Shown here piece after piece: positions 10,601-19,314 of a stretch of 64,000 nucleotides of DNA. Both the position numbers and the translations under genes were made by a program. This DNA is from Pseudomonas sp. 8Z (GTDB taxonomy: Bacteria > Pseudomonadota > Gammaproteobacteria > Pseudomonadales > Pseudomonadaceae). Below the pieces are notes generated by a model. That model did no database searches and was not told the DNA's origin. It saw only the letters and a program-made list of their open reading frames with translations. The first letter of the stretch is position 1; the number at the start of each line of letters is the position of its first letter. The stretch covers positions 248,001 through 312,000 of the forward strand of contig NZ_LR733824.1 in NCBI RefSeq assembly GCF_902506535.1, in the 5' to 3' direction.

Positions 10601-11041
10601 CTGCGCAGTAATCACCATGCTGTTGGCATCGATGATGGCTTTGTTCCAGTCGCTGAGTTGGGTGGAGCGCTCGCTTAGTAGTTGCTGTAACTGATCCAGC
10701 GAGCTGTGTGTATAGCGCTTGGCCACCGCCACTTCGGGGCTGGCTTTTAGCTGGCTCAGCTCGCGCTGTGCTTCGCTGATCTGGCGCGGTGCGCTGTCGA
10801 GCTGTTTGCGCAGATCGCTCAGGCGTTGCTCGGCAGTGTCGCGGTCCCTGAGTGTGCGCAGGGTTTGCTCCAGCATCTGCTTGACGGCCTGTTGCTCGGC
10901 TTCCGGCAGCTTGCGCTCGGCGAGGTTATCCAGGCTTTGCTGGACATCATCTATCTTGGGAGGATCTTCGGCGTATGCGCTGCTCAGGCCGAAACACAGA
11001 AGGGTGAAGGTGACTGCAAGGAATAGGCGCAGCTTGGGCAT
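7697..11041 (-). CDS. mscK: Large mechanosensitive channel MscK/KefA
   Basis: A 1114-residue mechanosensitive channel. A cleavable signal sequence (cut near SSAYA) precedes about 450 residues of periplasmic, heptad-rich coiled coil, then a membrane domain with many helices (about 480-900) and a C-terminal MscS module: pore helix GLGFGLQEIFANFISGLII and the beta domain beginning FERPVRIGDVVTIG. Length matches MscK of E. coli (about 1120). It opens under membrane tension, and in E. coli is tuned by external K+, releasing solutes on hypo-osmotic shock. The neighbouring K+/H+ antiporter on the same strand suits a shared role in ion homeostasis. The Ala/Pro-rich tail after residue 1095 is not part of the fold. 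Confidence 0.9.
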   Translation of the reverse strand: MPKLRLFLAVTFTLLCFGLSSAYAEDPPKIDDVQQSLDNLAERKLPEAEQQAVKQMLEQTLRTLRDRDTAEQRLSDLRKQLDSAPRQISEAQRELSQLKASPEVAVAKRYTHSSLDQLQQLLSERSTQLSDWNKAIIDANSMVITAQTRPERSQAEISQNQIRAQQINESLKSGRFDGKPLTPERSDQLNAELALLAAQTQLRRQELAGNSLLQDLGSAQRALLEERINRAELERQALQGLINERRRAESEQTVAEQSAEAKRASSDKLLAKESTLNLTLSDYLLRSTERLNHLTEQNLQTRQQLDNLSQANQALDEQIRVLQGSLLLSKILYQQKQALPQLKREDGSLADEIADIRLYQFEVNKQRDEISDPNRYVDNLLASQPSEEATPDLRSALLDQLTTRRELLDKLNRSLNALLNESITLQLNQNELQSTASSLRATIDEQMFWIPSNKPLDLEWLKSAPHFLQQQLADMPWGMAISELGAGLIERPLVFLPLILLCGLILWRRQFLFSKLGALHADIGHYKHDSQLHTPLALGLNLILALPLSVFLALCGYALLHDARGQNLYLGAALYEMAEAWLVFYTLHRILSPEGVAVLHFHWAPANVAFFRQHIRRLGLVVMALVAVVSIAEHQPASLSEDVIGIAVVLSCYALMAWLLFHLLFNAPLRENASGLRTGVGVLFNLLPLALIGAVAFGYYYTALKLTDRLIDTLYLLIILLIVEATLVRGLSVAARRLAYQRALAKRQASKESLDGEAPVEEPTLDIEQINQQSLRLIRLALLGGFLVCLYWVWADLIGVFTYLDTVNLYEYSSGTGDNATQVPISLMDVIGALIIVGITVALARNLPGLLEVLVLSRMRLAQGSSYATTTLLSYALVAIGSVTTLSTLGVSWDKLQWLVAALSVGLGFGLQEIFANFISGLIILFERPVRIGDVVTIGNLSGTVSKIRIRATTITDFDHKEIIVPNKTFITGQLINWSLSDTVTRVTLKVGVGYGSDLDKVRKLLLQAAQENVRVLKEPEPLVYFLNFGESTLDHELRIHVRDLGDRNPATDEINRFIDREFPKNGINIAFRQVEVYVKNLEHGEQKLDQKDLAKIAAAGAADIQTPPPPVAP

Positions 11042-11144
11042 GATGATCCGGTGACCGAGGAAATGGGCGTGCTCAGTGTTGGGTGGCAGGCGCGTCGACG
11101 TCGATCACTCGATCGACGTCAGCCGTGCTGATCCTAGCAAAGTA

Positions 11145-12890
11145 TCAGAGGAACAAGCCGGGGCCAGGGCGACTACCTTCGGGGAATCTGACGCCGACCT
11201 TGCGCACCTTGTTCCCTTCCATGGCGGCGACCGTCCAGGTCAGACCCTGCCACTCTACTTGGTCACCGACTACCGGCTCGCCGCCGATCTCATGAGCGAT
11301 GAAACGCCCCAGCGACATGTTGCCTTCGATATCTTCGAGTTTGAGGCCGTAGAGTGTGGCGATGGCGTTGAGTTCGGCATCGCCTTCGAGCACGAAATCA
11401 CCGAAGAAACGCAGGTCCTGACCACGCTTGGGCGCCTGGCTGAACAACTTGCCGAGCGCCGAAAGGTCATGCTCGTGGCCGATGACGCAGAGCAGGTCGC
11501 CGGCTTCCAGGCGTGTGCTGCCGGACGGATGGAGCAGTTCGCGGCCACGGAACAAGGCGGCGATACGGGTGCCTTCCGGCATATTCAGCTCGCGCAGGGC
11601 GGCGCCGATGCACCATTTCTCTGCGCCCAGGCGGTAGACGAACAGCTCCCACTGGCTGGTCGGGTGTACTTCCAGGCCAGCACGCGAAACCGGCGCGGGC
11701 TCTGGCGGTACGGTGACACGCAGCAGCTTGGCGGCCAGCGGTAGGCTGGTGCCCTGCAGCAGCAGGGAGATGATGACGATGAAGAACGCTACGTTGAAGA
11801 ACAACTGTGCGTTGGGCAGCCCCGCCATCAGCGGGAATACGGCGAGGATGATCGGCACTGCGCCACGTAAACCAACCCAGGCGATGAACGCTCGCTCGCG
11901 ATCATGGAACGAGCGAAACGGCAGCAGCCCGAGAAAGATCGACAGCGGGCGGGCGAAGAAAATCATCCACAGCGCCAAGGCCAATGCCGGCAGGGCGATA
12001 GGCAGCAGTTGATGTGGCGTGACCAACAGGCCGAGTACCAGGAACATGCCAATTTGCGCCAGCCAGGTAAGGCCGTCGAGCATGTGCAAAATACTGTGAC
12101 GTGCGCGAATCGGGCGGTTGCCCAGCAGCAGGCCACACAGATAGATGGCCAAGATGCCGCTGCCGCCGATGGCGGTGGTGATGGCAAAGATGATCAGACC
12201 GCCGCTGACCACCAACAGGGAGTACAGCCCACTGGCCAGCTCCATGCGGTTGATCAGCTTGAGCAGCAGCCAGCCGCCGCCCAGGCCCAGCAGCGTGCCG
12301 AGGCCGAACTGTTTGACCAACTGAATCGGTAAGTCCCAAGTGAAACCGCTCTGGCCACTGGCGAGCATGGCGATCAGCGTAATGGTGAGGAACACCGCCA
12401 TTGGGTCGTTGCTGCCGGATTCGATCTCCAGCGTGGAGCTGACCCGCTCGTTGAGGCCGCGCCCACCGAGCAGCGAGAACACCGCTGCGGCGTCGGTGGA
12501 ACCGACGATGGCGCCGATCAGCAGGCCTTCGAGCAGGGTCAGATTGAACAGCCAGGCGGCGGCCAGGCCAGTCAGCCCGGCCGTGACCATCACCCCTATA
12601 GTTGCCAGTGACAGCGAGGGCCACAGGGCTACACGGAAGGTCGACACCCGTGTTCGCATACCGCCATCGAGCAGAATGACAGCCAGCGCCAGGTTGCCGA
12701 CCAGATAGGCCAGGGGGTAATTGTCGAAAACGATGCCGCCGGGGCCGTCGACGCCGGCAATCATGCCGACGGCGAGGAATATCACCAGAATGGGAATACC
12801 GAAGCGGGTGCCGAAGGCACTGACGAGGATACTTGCCGCTACCAGTGAGGCGCCGATCAAGAACAGATTGTTGATGGCGCTAGCGTCCAA
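11145..12890 (-). CDS. nhaP2: K+/H+ antiporter NhaP2 (CvrA)
   Basis: A 581-residue CPA1 cation/proton antiporter. The first ~390 residues hold the membrane domain with the conserved [16 protein letters not shown] and EIESGSNDP motifs that carry the transport aspartates. The cytoplasmic part holds a TrkA_C domain (about 400-480) and a C-terminal CorC/HlyC-type domain ending in a Pro/Gly-rich tail. NhaP2 exports K+ (or Na+) in exchange for protons to control cell volume. The start is TTG at 12888-12890 (minus strand), chosen because GGGAG lies seven bases before it and the protein begins like its family. Gene order with mscK and the acyl-CoA dehydrogenase is as recalled for P. aeruginosa. Confidence 0.9.
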   Translation of the reverse strand: MDASAINNLFLIGASLVAASILVSAFGTRFGIPILVIFLAVGMIAGVDGPGGIVFDNYPLAYLVGNLALAVILLDGGMRTRVSTFRVALWPSLSLATIGVMVTAGLTGLAAAWLFNLTLLEGLLIGAIVGSTDAAAVFSLLGGRGLNERVSSTLEIESGSNDPMAVFLTITLIAMLASGQSGFTWDLPIQLVKQFGLGTLLGLGGGWLLLKLINRMELASGLYSLLVVSGGLIIFAITTAIGGSGILAIYLCGLLLGNRPIRARHSILHMLDGLTWLAQIGMFLVLGLLVTPHQLLPIALPALALALWMIFFARPLSIFLGLLPFRSFHDRERAFIAWVGLRGAVPIILAVFPLMAGLPNAQLFFNVAFFIVIISLLLQGTSLPLAAKLLRVTVPPEPAPVSRAGLEVHPTSQWELFVYRLGAEKWCIGAALRELNMPEGTRIAALFRGRELLHPSGSTRLEAGDLLCVIGHEHDLSALGKLFSQAPKRGQDLRFFGDFVLEGDAELNAIATLYGLKLEDIEGNMSLGRFIAHEIGGEPVVGDQVEWQGLTWTVAAMEGNKVRKVGVRFPEGSRPGPGLFL

Positions 12891-12996
12891 CGGCTTACTC
12901 CCTGATCCGATTAAGGAAATGCACCATCATGCAGGGTGCGTGCCAGGGATTCTAACCGTAGCCTTCGCCTGTCTGTCAAAAAGGTTATTACATTTT

Positions 12997-13044
12997 GCAG
13001 GCGGCAAGCTTGCAAAGCTTTGCTTGCTGCTTGCAGTTTGAGGC
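12997..13044. repeat. Intergenic GCAAGC/GCTTGC-rich repeat, copy 1
   Basis: A run built from CTGCAAGC/GCTTGCAG-like words with internal symmetry (GGCAAGCTTGC, GCTTGCTGCTTGCAG). Related runs occur at 31553-31624 and 58051-58130. It sits 3' of the acyl-CoA dehydrogenase gene, where it may form a hairpin. Such short interspersed elements are common between Pseudomonas genes. Confidence 0.55.
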
Positions 13045-13050
13045 CGCTCC

Positions 13051-14856
13051 TCAGAACCAGGCGTCCTGCATACCCAGGCAGGTATCGTCGCGGGCTTCGA
13101 GAATAGCCAGATCGTGATGACAGCTCGGCACCTCCCAGGTCAGGAAGTAGCGCGCGGCCTGCAGCTTGCCGCGATAGAAGGCCTGCTCATCGGCGTTACT
13201 GGTCTTGGCCAGGCCCTCTTCGGCGCGAATCGCCTGCTCCAGCCAGCGCCAGCCGATGACCGTGTGGCCGAATACCTTGAGGTATAGCGCCGAGTTGGCC
13301 AGGCCCTGGTTGACCTTGCCACTCATCAGGTCGCCGAGCAGCGCCAGGGTCACCGCCTGCAGGCGTTCCACCAGTTGTTCCAGCGGCTGGCGCAGAGCCG
13401 TTAGCGATTCATGCGCGCTGGCGCGCTGGCAGCAGGCGTTGATCAGCTTGAGCAGTTGCTTGAGCGCCGCGCCGCCGTTCATCGACACCTTGCGCCCGAG
13501 CAGGTCGAGCGACTGGATACCGTGGGTGCCTTCGTGGATCGGGTTAAGGCGGTTGTCGCGGTAATACTGCTCCACCGGGTATTCGCGGGTGTAGCCGTGG
13601 CCGCCGAGGATCTGGATGGCCAACTCGTTGGCCTTGAGGCAGAACTCCGAGGGCCAGGATTTGACGATGGGGGTGAGCAGGTCGAGCAACTCCAGAGCCT
13701 GCTGGCGCTCTTCTGTCGTTGCCAGGGTGTGGGTATCGTCGAACAGGCGCGCAGCATACAGGCCGAGGTCGAAGGAACCTTCGACATAAGCTTTCTGCGT
13801 CAGCAGCATGCGCCGTACGTCGGCGTGCTCGATGATCGAGATTTGCGCGCTGGTCGGATCCTTGCCATCGGGCTGGCGACCCTGCGGGCGGTTGCGCGCG
13901 TAGTCCAGTGAGTAGAGGTAGCCGGCGTAGCCGAGCATGATCGCGCCCATGCCGACGCCGATACGCGCCTCGTTCATCATCTGGAACATGTAGGACAGAC
14001 CCGCATGCGGCTTGCCCACCAGATAGCCGACGCATTCGCCGTTGTCGCCGAAGTTCAGTGCCGTGGACGTGGTGCCGCGCCAGCCCATCTTGTGGAACAG
14101 CCCAGCCAAGGTCACGTCGTTACGGGCGCCCAGGCTGCCGTCGTCGTTGACGTGGAACTTGGGCACCAGAAACAGGCTGATGCCCTTAACACCGGGCGGT
14201 GCGTCCGGCAGCTTGGCCAGCACCATGTGCACGATGTTCTCGGAAATTGGCTGGTCGCCGCCGGAGATGAAAATTTTGTTGCCCTTGATTCGGTAGCTGC
14301 CGTCGGCGTGCGGCTCTGCCTTGGTGCGGATGTCCGACAGCGACGAGCCCGCGTGTGGCTCGGTCAGTGCCATGGTGCCGAAGAAGCGCCCGTCGATGAT
14401 CGGCTGCAGGTAGCGCGCCTTCTGCTCCTCACTGCCGAAGGCTTCGATCAGATTGGCCACGCCCATGGTCAGCATCGAATAGGAACTGGTGGCGCAGTTG
14501 GCTGACTGAAAGTGCGCGAAGCAGGCTTGCGACAGCAGGTTGGGCAGTTGCATGCCGCCGTGCTCGAAGTCGCGCGTGGCATTGAGAAAGCCAGCCTCAT
14601 GGAAGGCGCGCAGCGCCGGTTCGACTTCCGGGATCAGCACCGCGCCGCCATCGACGTACTGCGGCTCGTGCTCGTCGTTCTTGCGGTTGTGAGGGGCGAA
14701 CAACTCCTCGGCAATACTGCGTGCAGTGTCGATCGCCGCATCGAAGGTCTCGCGGTTGTGATCGGCGAAGCGCGGGCGCTGGGTCAGGGCTTCGGCGTCG
14801 AGCACTTCATAGAGTTCGAACGCCAGATTGCGGGAGCTGAGCAGGGTCTCGGACAT
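13051..14856 (-). CDS. Acyl-CoA dehydrogenase, FadE/DmdC-like long form
   Basis: A 601-residue flavin acyl-CoA dehydrogenase of the long (~600 aa) pseudomonad class used in fatty-acid beta-oxidation. N-terminal helical region, middle beta domain (MALTEPHAGSSLSDIRTKAE, KIFISGGDQ), C-terminal helical domain with GGHGYTREYPVEQYYRD and IHEGTHGIQSLDLLG, where the catalytic base and FAD contacts lie, then an extra C-terminal domain of about 130 residues. The substrate chain length cannot be read from sequence; DmdC-type use of methylthiopropionyl-CoA is a family alternative. The start at 14854-14856 is supported by GGAGG eight bases upstream; the longer reading adds 22 residues without family resemblance. 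Confidence 0.9.
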   Translation of the reverse strand: MSETLLSSRNLAFELYEVLDAEALTQRPRFADHNRETFDAAIDTARSIAEELFAPHNRKNDEHEPQYVDGGAVLIPEVEPALRAFHEAGFLNATRDFEHGGMQLPNLLSQACFAHFQSANCATSSYSMLTMGVANLIEAFGSEEQKARYLQPIIDGRFFGTMALTEPHAGSSLSDIRTKAEPHADGSYRIKGNKIFISGGDQPISENIVHMVLAKLPDAPPGVKGISLFLVPKFHVNDDGSLGARNDVTLAGLFHKMGWRGTTSTALNFGDNGECVGYLVGKPHAGLSYMFQMMNEARIGVGMGAIMLGYAGYLYSLDYARNRPQGRQPDGKDPTSAQISIIEHADVRRMLLTQKAYVEGSFDLGLYAARLFDDTHTLATTEERQQALELLDLLTPIVKSWPSEFCLKANELAIQILGGHGYTREYPVEQYYRDNRLNPIHEGTHGIQSLDLLGRKVSMNGGAALKQLLKLINACCQRASAHESLTALRQPLEQLVERLQAVTLALLGDLMSGKVNQGLANSALYLKVFGHTVIGWRWLEQAIRAEEGLAKTSNADEQAFYRGKLQAARYFLTWEVPSCHHDLAILEARDDTCLGMQDAWF

Positions 14857-14950
14857 GGAACGGGCCTCCAGATGATCGAGCGAGTCTAGGCAGCCGACCA
14901 CCCTACTGCCCAGTATCATCATTCAGCGTGATAATCACTGGTTGGTGTCT

Positions 14951-15002
14951 GTAGGGCGGGTGCAACCCGCCATAACCGAGACGGCGGGTTGCACCCCCCT
15001 AC
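14951..15002. repeat. Long inverted repeat, GTAGGGCGGGTGCAACCCGCC type
   Basis: GTAGGGCGGGTGCAACCCGCC is followed after about ten bases by GGCGGGTTGCACCCCCCTAC, giving an almost perfect 20-bp stem. This is a common Pseudomonas intergenic palindrome (REP-like). It lies upstream of the acyl-CoA dehydrogenase gene and just after the stop of the NMO-like gene, on whose transcript it would form a strong hairpin. Confidence 0.75.
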
Positions 15003-15009
15003 CAGAATC

Positions 15010-16050
15010 TCAGGCGAAGCCCCGCGCCAGCTCGCGGGTCAGCTCGGCCGCCGACATTGGCCTGCAGTTGGCAATGTTCTGCCCGGCCCATAGCGGCGAA
15101 AAGTCCCCGCTGCCCTGCGACTCGGCTGCCGCCCGCAATGGCCCGATGGCTGCGGTTGCCAACGGAAATTCAGGCGCCTGGGTGCTGAGCGGCCCCAGTT
15201 CGCGCATCAGACGATTGACGATACCGCGTGCCGGGCGACCGCTGAACAGGTTGGTCAGCGCCGTATGGCGCGCCGCCGGGCTTTGCAAGGCGGCGCGGTG
15301 GATGGCGCTGATGTTGGACTCGTGGCAGAGCAGGTAAGCGCTACCCACCTGCACACCTGCGGCGCCGAGTGCCATGGCGGCAGCTACACCGCGCGCATCG
15401 CTGATGCCTCCGGCGGCGATCACTGGCACCGACAGCGCATCGACCAACTGTGGCAGCAGGGCGAAGGTGCCGAGTTGGCGGCTCAGGTCATGATCGAGAA
15501 AGTGCCCGCGATGCCCGCCGGCTTCCAGACCCTGTGCGATCACTGCATCGACGCCGCGCTCCTGCAGCCAGAGTGCTTCGTCCAGCGTGGTGGCGCTGGA
15601 AAGAATCTTAGTGCCGCTGCGGCGTACTCGCTCCAGCAAGGCCGGTTCCGGCAAGCCGAAATGAAAGCTGACTACCGCCGGGCGGAACGCCTCCACCAGT
15701 GCGGCGGCTTCCTCGTTGAAGGGCAAGCGCCCCGGTCCGCTGGCGATATTCGCCTGATCCTCGCTTAACTCTCGATAGTAGGGCGCCAGCGTTTCGCGCC
15801 AGGCTGCGTCTCGTCGTGCGTCCGGCTCGGGCTGTACATGGCTGAAGAAATTGAGGTTGAACGGCCGTGCGGTCAGGCTGCGTAGCAGCTCCAACTCCTG
15901 ACGCAGAGCGATCGGCGTGAGCATGGCGCAGGGGATGGAGCCCAAGCCGCCAGCCTCGCATACGGCCGCCGCCAGGCGATGATCCTGTGCGCCGGCCATC
16001 GGTGCTTGAATCAAGGGCAGTGCGCTGCCGAGCAAGCCTTGCAGAGACAT
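15010..16050 (-). CDS. Nitronate monooxygenase-like flavoprotein
   Basis: A 346-residue FMN-dependent TIM-barrel of the nitronate monooxygenase / 2-nitropropane dioxygenase family. Signatures: N-terminal PLIQAPMAGAQDH, GLEAGGHRG with the catalytic histidine, and the FMN phosphate-binding VIAAGGISDARGVAAAMALGAAGVQVGS (read in two parts). It would oxidise toxic alkyl nitronates such as propionate 3-nitronate to the semialdehyde; other barrel reductases (enoyl reductase FabK) share this fold. Two adjacent ATGs (16048-16053) are possible starts; neither has a strong ribosome site. It is divergent from rlmJ, 109 bp away. Confidence 0.85.
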   Translation of the reverse strand: MSLQGLLGSALPLIQAPMAGAQDHRLAAAVCEAGGLGSIPCAMLTPIALRQELELLRSLTARPFNLNFFSHVQPEPDARRDAAWRETLAPYYRELSEDQANIASGPGRLPFNEEAAALVEAFRPAVVSFHFGLPEPALLERVRRSGTKILSSATTLDEALWLQERGVDAVIAQGLEAGGHRGHFLDHDLSRQLGTFALLPQLVDALSVPVIAAGGISDARGVAAAMALGAAGVQVGSAYLLCHESNISAIHRAALQSPAARHTALTNLFSGRPARGIVNRLMRELGPLSTQAPEFPLATAAIGPLRAAAESQGSGDFSPLWAGQNIANCRPMSAAELTRELARGFA

Positions 16051-16159
16051 CATGAGTTCTCGCTGTCCGCTGAGGAGGTAACCAGCGTGCCATGCTGCAA
16101 GCCACGATGCGAGCTGCCCGAGGCCTGTTAAACTGCGCGCCTGATTCGAGGACCCCCGC

Positions 16160-17014
16160 ATGAACTACCGCCACGCCTTCCATGCCGGCAATCACGCCGA
16201 CGTGCTCAAGCACTTGCTGCTGACCCGCCTGATCGCCCTGCTGTCGAAAAAGGAAGCGCCCTTCGCTTACCTCGACAGCCATGCCGGTATCGGTCTGTAT
16301 GACTTGCATGGTGATGCGGCGAGCCGCACCGGCGAGTACCTGGAAGGCATTACTCGCCTTTGGCAAAAAACGCAGATGCCGGACGCAGTGGAGGCTTATC
16401 TGGAAGTGGTACGGGCCATGAACCCGGATGGTGAGTTGCGTTACTACCCCGGCTCGCCCGAGCTGGCGCGCTTGCTCAGCCGTGAGCAGGATCGCCTGCA
16501 ACTTAACGAGAAGCACCCCGAGGATGGTCGCCTGCTCAAGGACAACATGCGCGGTGACCGGCGCGTGGCCGTGCACCTGGGTGAAGGCTGGCACGTGCCA
16601 CGTGCACTGATGCCGACCCGCGAGAAGCGCGTGCTGCTGCTAATCGATCCGCCCTTCGAGCAGGCGGACGAACTGCAACGCTGTGTCGAGGCCTTGAATG
16701 AAGCGCATGGGCGTATGCGCCAGGCCATCGTGGCGATCTGGTACCCGATCAAGGACGAACGCCAGTTGGCGCGGTTCTATCGTGACCTGCAAAAGAGCGC
16801 CGCGCCCAAGTTGCTACGCGCCGAGCTCTATGTGCACGCCCCTGACGACGACGCAAGGTTGACCGGCTCCGGTCTGGTGATCAGCAACCCGCCATGGGGG
16901 CTAGAGGACGAGCTCAAGCAACTGCTGCCGTGGCTGGCTAATGCGCTCGGCCAGAGCCAGGGCGGCTGGCGCCTGGATTGGCTGATAGAAGAAGCCACAA
17001 GCGGCAAGTCATAA
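16160..17014 (+). CDS. rlmJ: 23S rRNA A2030 N6-methyltransferase RlmJ
   Basis: A 284-residue SAM-dependent methyltransferase. The N-terminus MNYRHAFHAGNHADVLKHL is nearly diagnostic of RlmJ; LDSHAGIGLYDL is the SAM-binding motif I region and LLIDPPFEQADEL the catalytic DPPF motif. It methylates A2030 of 23S rRNA in stripped ribosomal particles. The length agrees with E. coli RlmJ (280). It starts 109 bp from the divergent NMO-like gene and is followed by a REP-type repeat. Confidence 0.95.
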   Translation: MNYRHAFHAGNHADVLKHLLLTRLIALLSKKEAPFAYLDSHAGIGLYDLHGDAASRTGEYLEGITRLWQKTQMPDAVEAYLEVVRAMNPDGELRYYPGSPELARLLSREQDRLQLNEKHPEDGRLLKDNMRGDRRVAVHLGEGWHVPRALMPTREKRVLLLIDPPFEQADELQRCVEALNEAHGRMRQAIVAIWYPIKDERQLARFYRDLQKSAAPKLLRAELYVHAPDDDARLTGSGLVISNPPWGLEDELKQLLPWLANALGQSQGGWRLDWLIEEATSGKS

Positions 17015-17017
17015 GCG

Positions 17018-17075
17018 TAGCCCGGATGAAATCCGGGAGCCGTGCCCTCCGATCCCCGGATTGCATCCGGGCTAC
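17018..17075. repeat. REP-like element GTAGCCCGGAT/ATCCGGGCTAC
   Basis: GTAGCCCGGATGAAATCCGGG and CCCGGATTGCATCCGGGCTAC are two internally symmetric arms, also inverted to each other, separated by about 16 bases. This is a well-known Pseudomonas extragenic palindrome. It fills the gap between the convergent rlmJ and HD-GYP genes and could stop or stabilise both transcripts. Confidence 0.8.
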
Positions 17076-17087
17076 CAGCTTGTAGCC

Positions 17088-18347
17088 TTAGCCCGGCTTG
17101 TGGTTGGGCTCGATGTGATAGCTCAGATTGCGCCGCGGGCTGAGGTACTCCAGCACCTCCAGCGGTAGCTGCGAGGGGCGCAGGCTGCGGGCGATGGCCA
17201 GCTTCGGCTCCTGTGCCAGATCGAGGATCAATGCTTCCTGCTTGGGAATCTCGGCATCGTAGAGAATCAGCGTCGGTTTCAGCGCTTGGGTCGGATTCAT
17301 GCCCAGTACCAGCGCGTAACGCTCGTCTTCGAGCTGTACCAGGCTGCCCGGCGGGTAGATACCCATGACGCGGATGAAAGCCTTGAGCATCACCTCGTCG
17401 AAGCGTTCGCGCTGCTGCTTGAACATCAGCGCCAGCGCTTCGTGCGGGCTCAGCGCTTGGCGTGGGTCGAGCGGGTTGCACAGGCCGTCGAAGTGATTGG
17501 TGATGGCCACCAAGCGGCTCAGGCGGCCGATGCTGGCTTCACGCAGGCCGCGCGGATAGCCCGTGCCGTCGCAGTGTTCGTGGTGCTCATGGATGATGCG
17601 CAGCACCTCGTCATCGAGCATCAGCTTCTGCCCTATGCGCAGGCCGAAATCGGTGTGCATCTGCAGCAGTTGCTGCTCCGGGCGGGTTAGCGGCTCGGGT
17701 TTGAGCAGCACTTTGCTCGGCACTTCCATCTTGCCGATGTCGTGCAGCAGCGCGCCGAGGCCAATGCTGTGGCAGACCTCGCTGTCGAGGCCGAGCTGGC
17801 GACCCAGCAGCAGTGACAGCACGGTGACGTTGAGGGCGTGAAAGTAGCTGTCTTCGGCTGCCTTGCCGGTGATGCCATGGAGCACCACGCCAGCCGAGCC
17901 GAGCAGCGTTTCGACCATTTCTCCGACGATCTCGCCAGCCTGACGCATGGCGTCCTCTGGGCGGCTGCGCAGGGTCTGGTTGAGTGCCTTGATGCGCTGA
18001 CTGGCTTCGATGAAACGGCGGTCCACGGAGGCCAGGCGGGTACGCAGATGACGCAGTTTCTGCGAGCGTTCCTGGCGAGCGAGGCTCTCCGGGTCGAGCG
18101 GTGCTGGTTCGGTGATATCAGCGGAGCTGCTCGTCTCTTGTGCAAGCTCCAGCGGCGCGCAGTCGCTGCGTGATGGGTCGTAGCGCAACTGCTTGAGATT
18201 CAAGGCGCGTAGGGCGCGCAGTTGCCCTTCATCCTTGATCTTGAAATTGCTGAAGGCGAAATCATGTTCCCACCAGCTCAGGTCCAGTTGGACGTAGAGG
18301 CCGATGCAAAGCTGTTCGGGGGTGATGGTGGGTAACGTGGCGGCCAT
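17088..18347 (-). CDS. HD-GYP cyclic-di-GMP phosphodiesterase with DUF3391
   Basis: A 419-residue cytoplasmic protein. The N-terminal ~130 residues fit DUF3391, common before HD-GYP domains (GLYVQLDLSWWEHDF, LRALRALNLKQLRYDP). The HD-GYP domain spans about 190-390 with HDIGK (metal ligands) and HHEHCDGTGYPRGL (the GYP motif), so the catalytic residues appear complete. It should hydrolyse cyclic-di-GMP to pGpG or GMP and thereby favour motility. Together with DipA, 1 kb away, two unrelated types of c-di-GMP phosphodiesterase flank yjfB and msrA on the same strand. No receiver or membrane domain is present, so the input signal is unclear. Confidence 0.9.
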   Translation of the reverse strand: MAATLPTITPEQLCIGLYVQLDLSWWEHDFAFSNFKIKDEGQLRALRALNLKQLRYDPSRSDCAPLELAQETSSSADITEPAPLDPESLARQERSQKLRHLRTRLASVDRRFIEASQRIKALNQTLRSRPEDAMRQAGEIVGEMVETLLGSAGVVLHGITGKAAEDSYFHALNVTVLSLLLGRQLGLDSEVCHSIGLGALLHDIGKMEVPSKVLLKPEPLTRPEQQLLQMHTDFGLRIGQKLMLDDEVLRIIHEHHEHCDGTGYPRGLREASIGRLSRLVAITNHFDGLCNPLDPRQALSPHEALALMFKQQRERFDEVMLKAFIRVMGIYPPGSLVQLEDERYALVLGMNPTQALKPTLILYDAEIPKQEALILDLAQEPKLAIARSLRPSQLPLEVLEYLSPRRNLSYHIEPNHKPG

Positions 18348-18417
18348 GCCGGGCTCATTGTTTGCTGGCGAGTTGCCCGCAGTTTAGTCCGGCTGATGGC
18401 CTAAAGGCATCTGTTGT

Positions 18418-18603
18418 TCAGGCTATCACGTCGATGCTGTTACCCAGGTTGGGCGGATTGCTTGGCGCGGTGGCCGCTGGGGCTGCTTGCACCGCGCCTG
18501 TCATGTTGGCCGTTTGCTGATCCAGGGTTTTGCGCAGCAGCACCAGCGACATCTGCGCGGCGATCTGGGTCGAGGCCTGGCTAGCGACACTGTTCGATTC
18601 CAC
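18418..18603 (-). CDS. YjfB-family small putative motility protein
   Basis: A 61-residue protein starting at GTG (18601-18603, minus strand), shown by the family-typical ending SNPPNLGNSIDVIA and by the amphipathic SVASQASTQIAAQMSLVLLRKTLDQQ. The open frame continues upstream through the msrA region in another frame, but only this short part matches the family. It begins ten bases after the msrA stop, so it is probably translated from the msrA transcript. YjfB proteins are annotated as putative motility proteins; the mechanism is unknown. Confidence 0.75.
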   Translation of the reverse strand: MESNSVASQASTQIAAQMSLVLLRKTLDQQTANMTGAVQAAPAATAPSNPPNLGNSIDVIA

Positions 18604-18613
18604 GATGGTTAGC

Positions 18614-19273
18614 TCATGCAAGGGGCTCAGGTGGTAGGCATACGCCTGTTCCACCCAGACCGCAATAGCCGTTGGGGTTCTTGGCCAGGTATTGCTGATG
18701 GTAGGTCTCGGCGTAGTAGAAGGTCGGCGCCTGGCGGATTTCTGTGGTGATGCTGCCCAAGCCCGCCTTGTCCAGCTCAGCCTGGAAGCGCGCTTGGCTG
18801 GCCTGTGCGGCATGCAGTTGCGCTTCATCGTGGCAGTAGATGGCTGAGCGGTACTGGGTGCCCTGGTCATTGCCTTGGCGCATGCCCTGAGTCGGGTTGT
18901 GCGCCTCCCAGAACACCTTGAGCAGTGCCTCGTAGCAGGTGTGCTGCGGGTCGAATACCACCAGCACTACTTCGGTGTGCCCGGTCAGCCCGGAGCAGAC
19001 TTCTTCATAAGTGGGGTTGGGGGTGAAGCCGCCAGCGTAACCGACCGCTGTGCTGAACACGCCGGTCTGTTGCCAGAAGCGGCGCTCGGCTCCCCAGAAA
19101 CAGCCCAGGGCAAATATTGCCTGCTGCAGGCCTGCGGGGAAGGGGGGCTTTATCGGGTTGCCGTTGAGGTAATGGGTGTCGGTCACGGGCAATGGATCGG
19201 CGCGCCCCGGCAGGGCTTGTTCGGCCGTCGGCAGGGCGAGTTTGTGAACGAGAATCTGTGAGCGCAGAACCAT
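18614..19273 (-). CDS. msrA: Peptide methionine-(S)-sulfoxide reductase MsrA
   Basis: A 219-residue MsrA. The catalytic motif GCFWGAE has the nucleophile at Cys58; other signatures are [17 protein letters not shown] and the QYRSAIY segment. A C-terminal Cys in [16 protein letters not shown] is available as the recycling (resolving) cysteine. It repairs oxidised methionine in proteins with thioredoxin as reductant. The start ATG at 19271-19273 follows AGGAGA; a longer open frame would overlap dipA. It ends ten bases before yjfB and its start lies 41 bases inside of the end of dipA's 3' flank, so dipA-msrA-yjfB could form one transcript. Confidence 0.95.
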   Translation of the reverse strand: MVLRSQILVHKLALPTAEQALPGRADPLPVTDTHYLNGNPIKPPFPAGLQQAIFALGCFWGAERRFWQQTGVFSTAVGYAGGFTPNPTYEEVCSGLTGHTEVVLVVFDPQHTCYEALLKVFWEAHNPTQGMRQGNDQGTQYRSAIYCHDEAQLHAAQASQARFQAELDKAGLGSITTEIRQAPTFYYAETYHQQYLAKNPNGYCGLGGTGVCLPPEPLA

Positions 19274-19314
19274 GACGGTCTCCTGATGGTGGGCAAGACG
19301 TAAAGAGGCGCGTA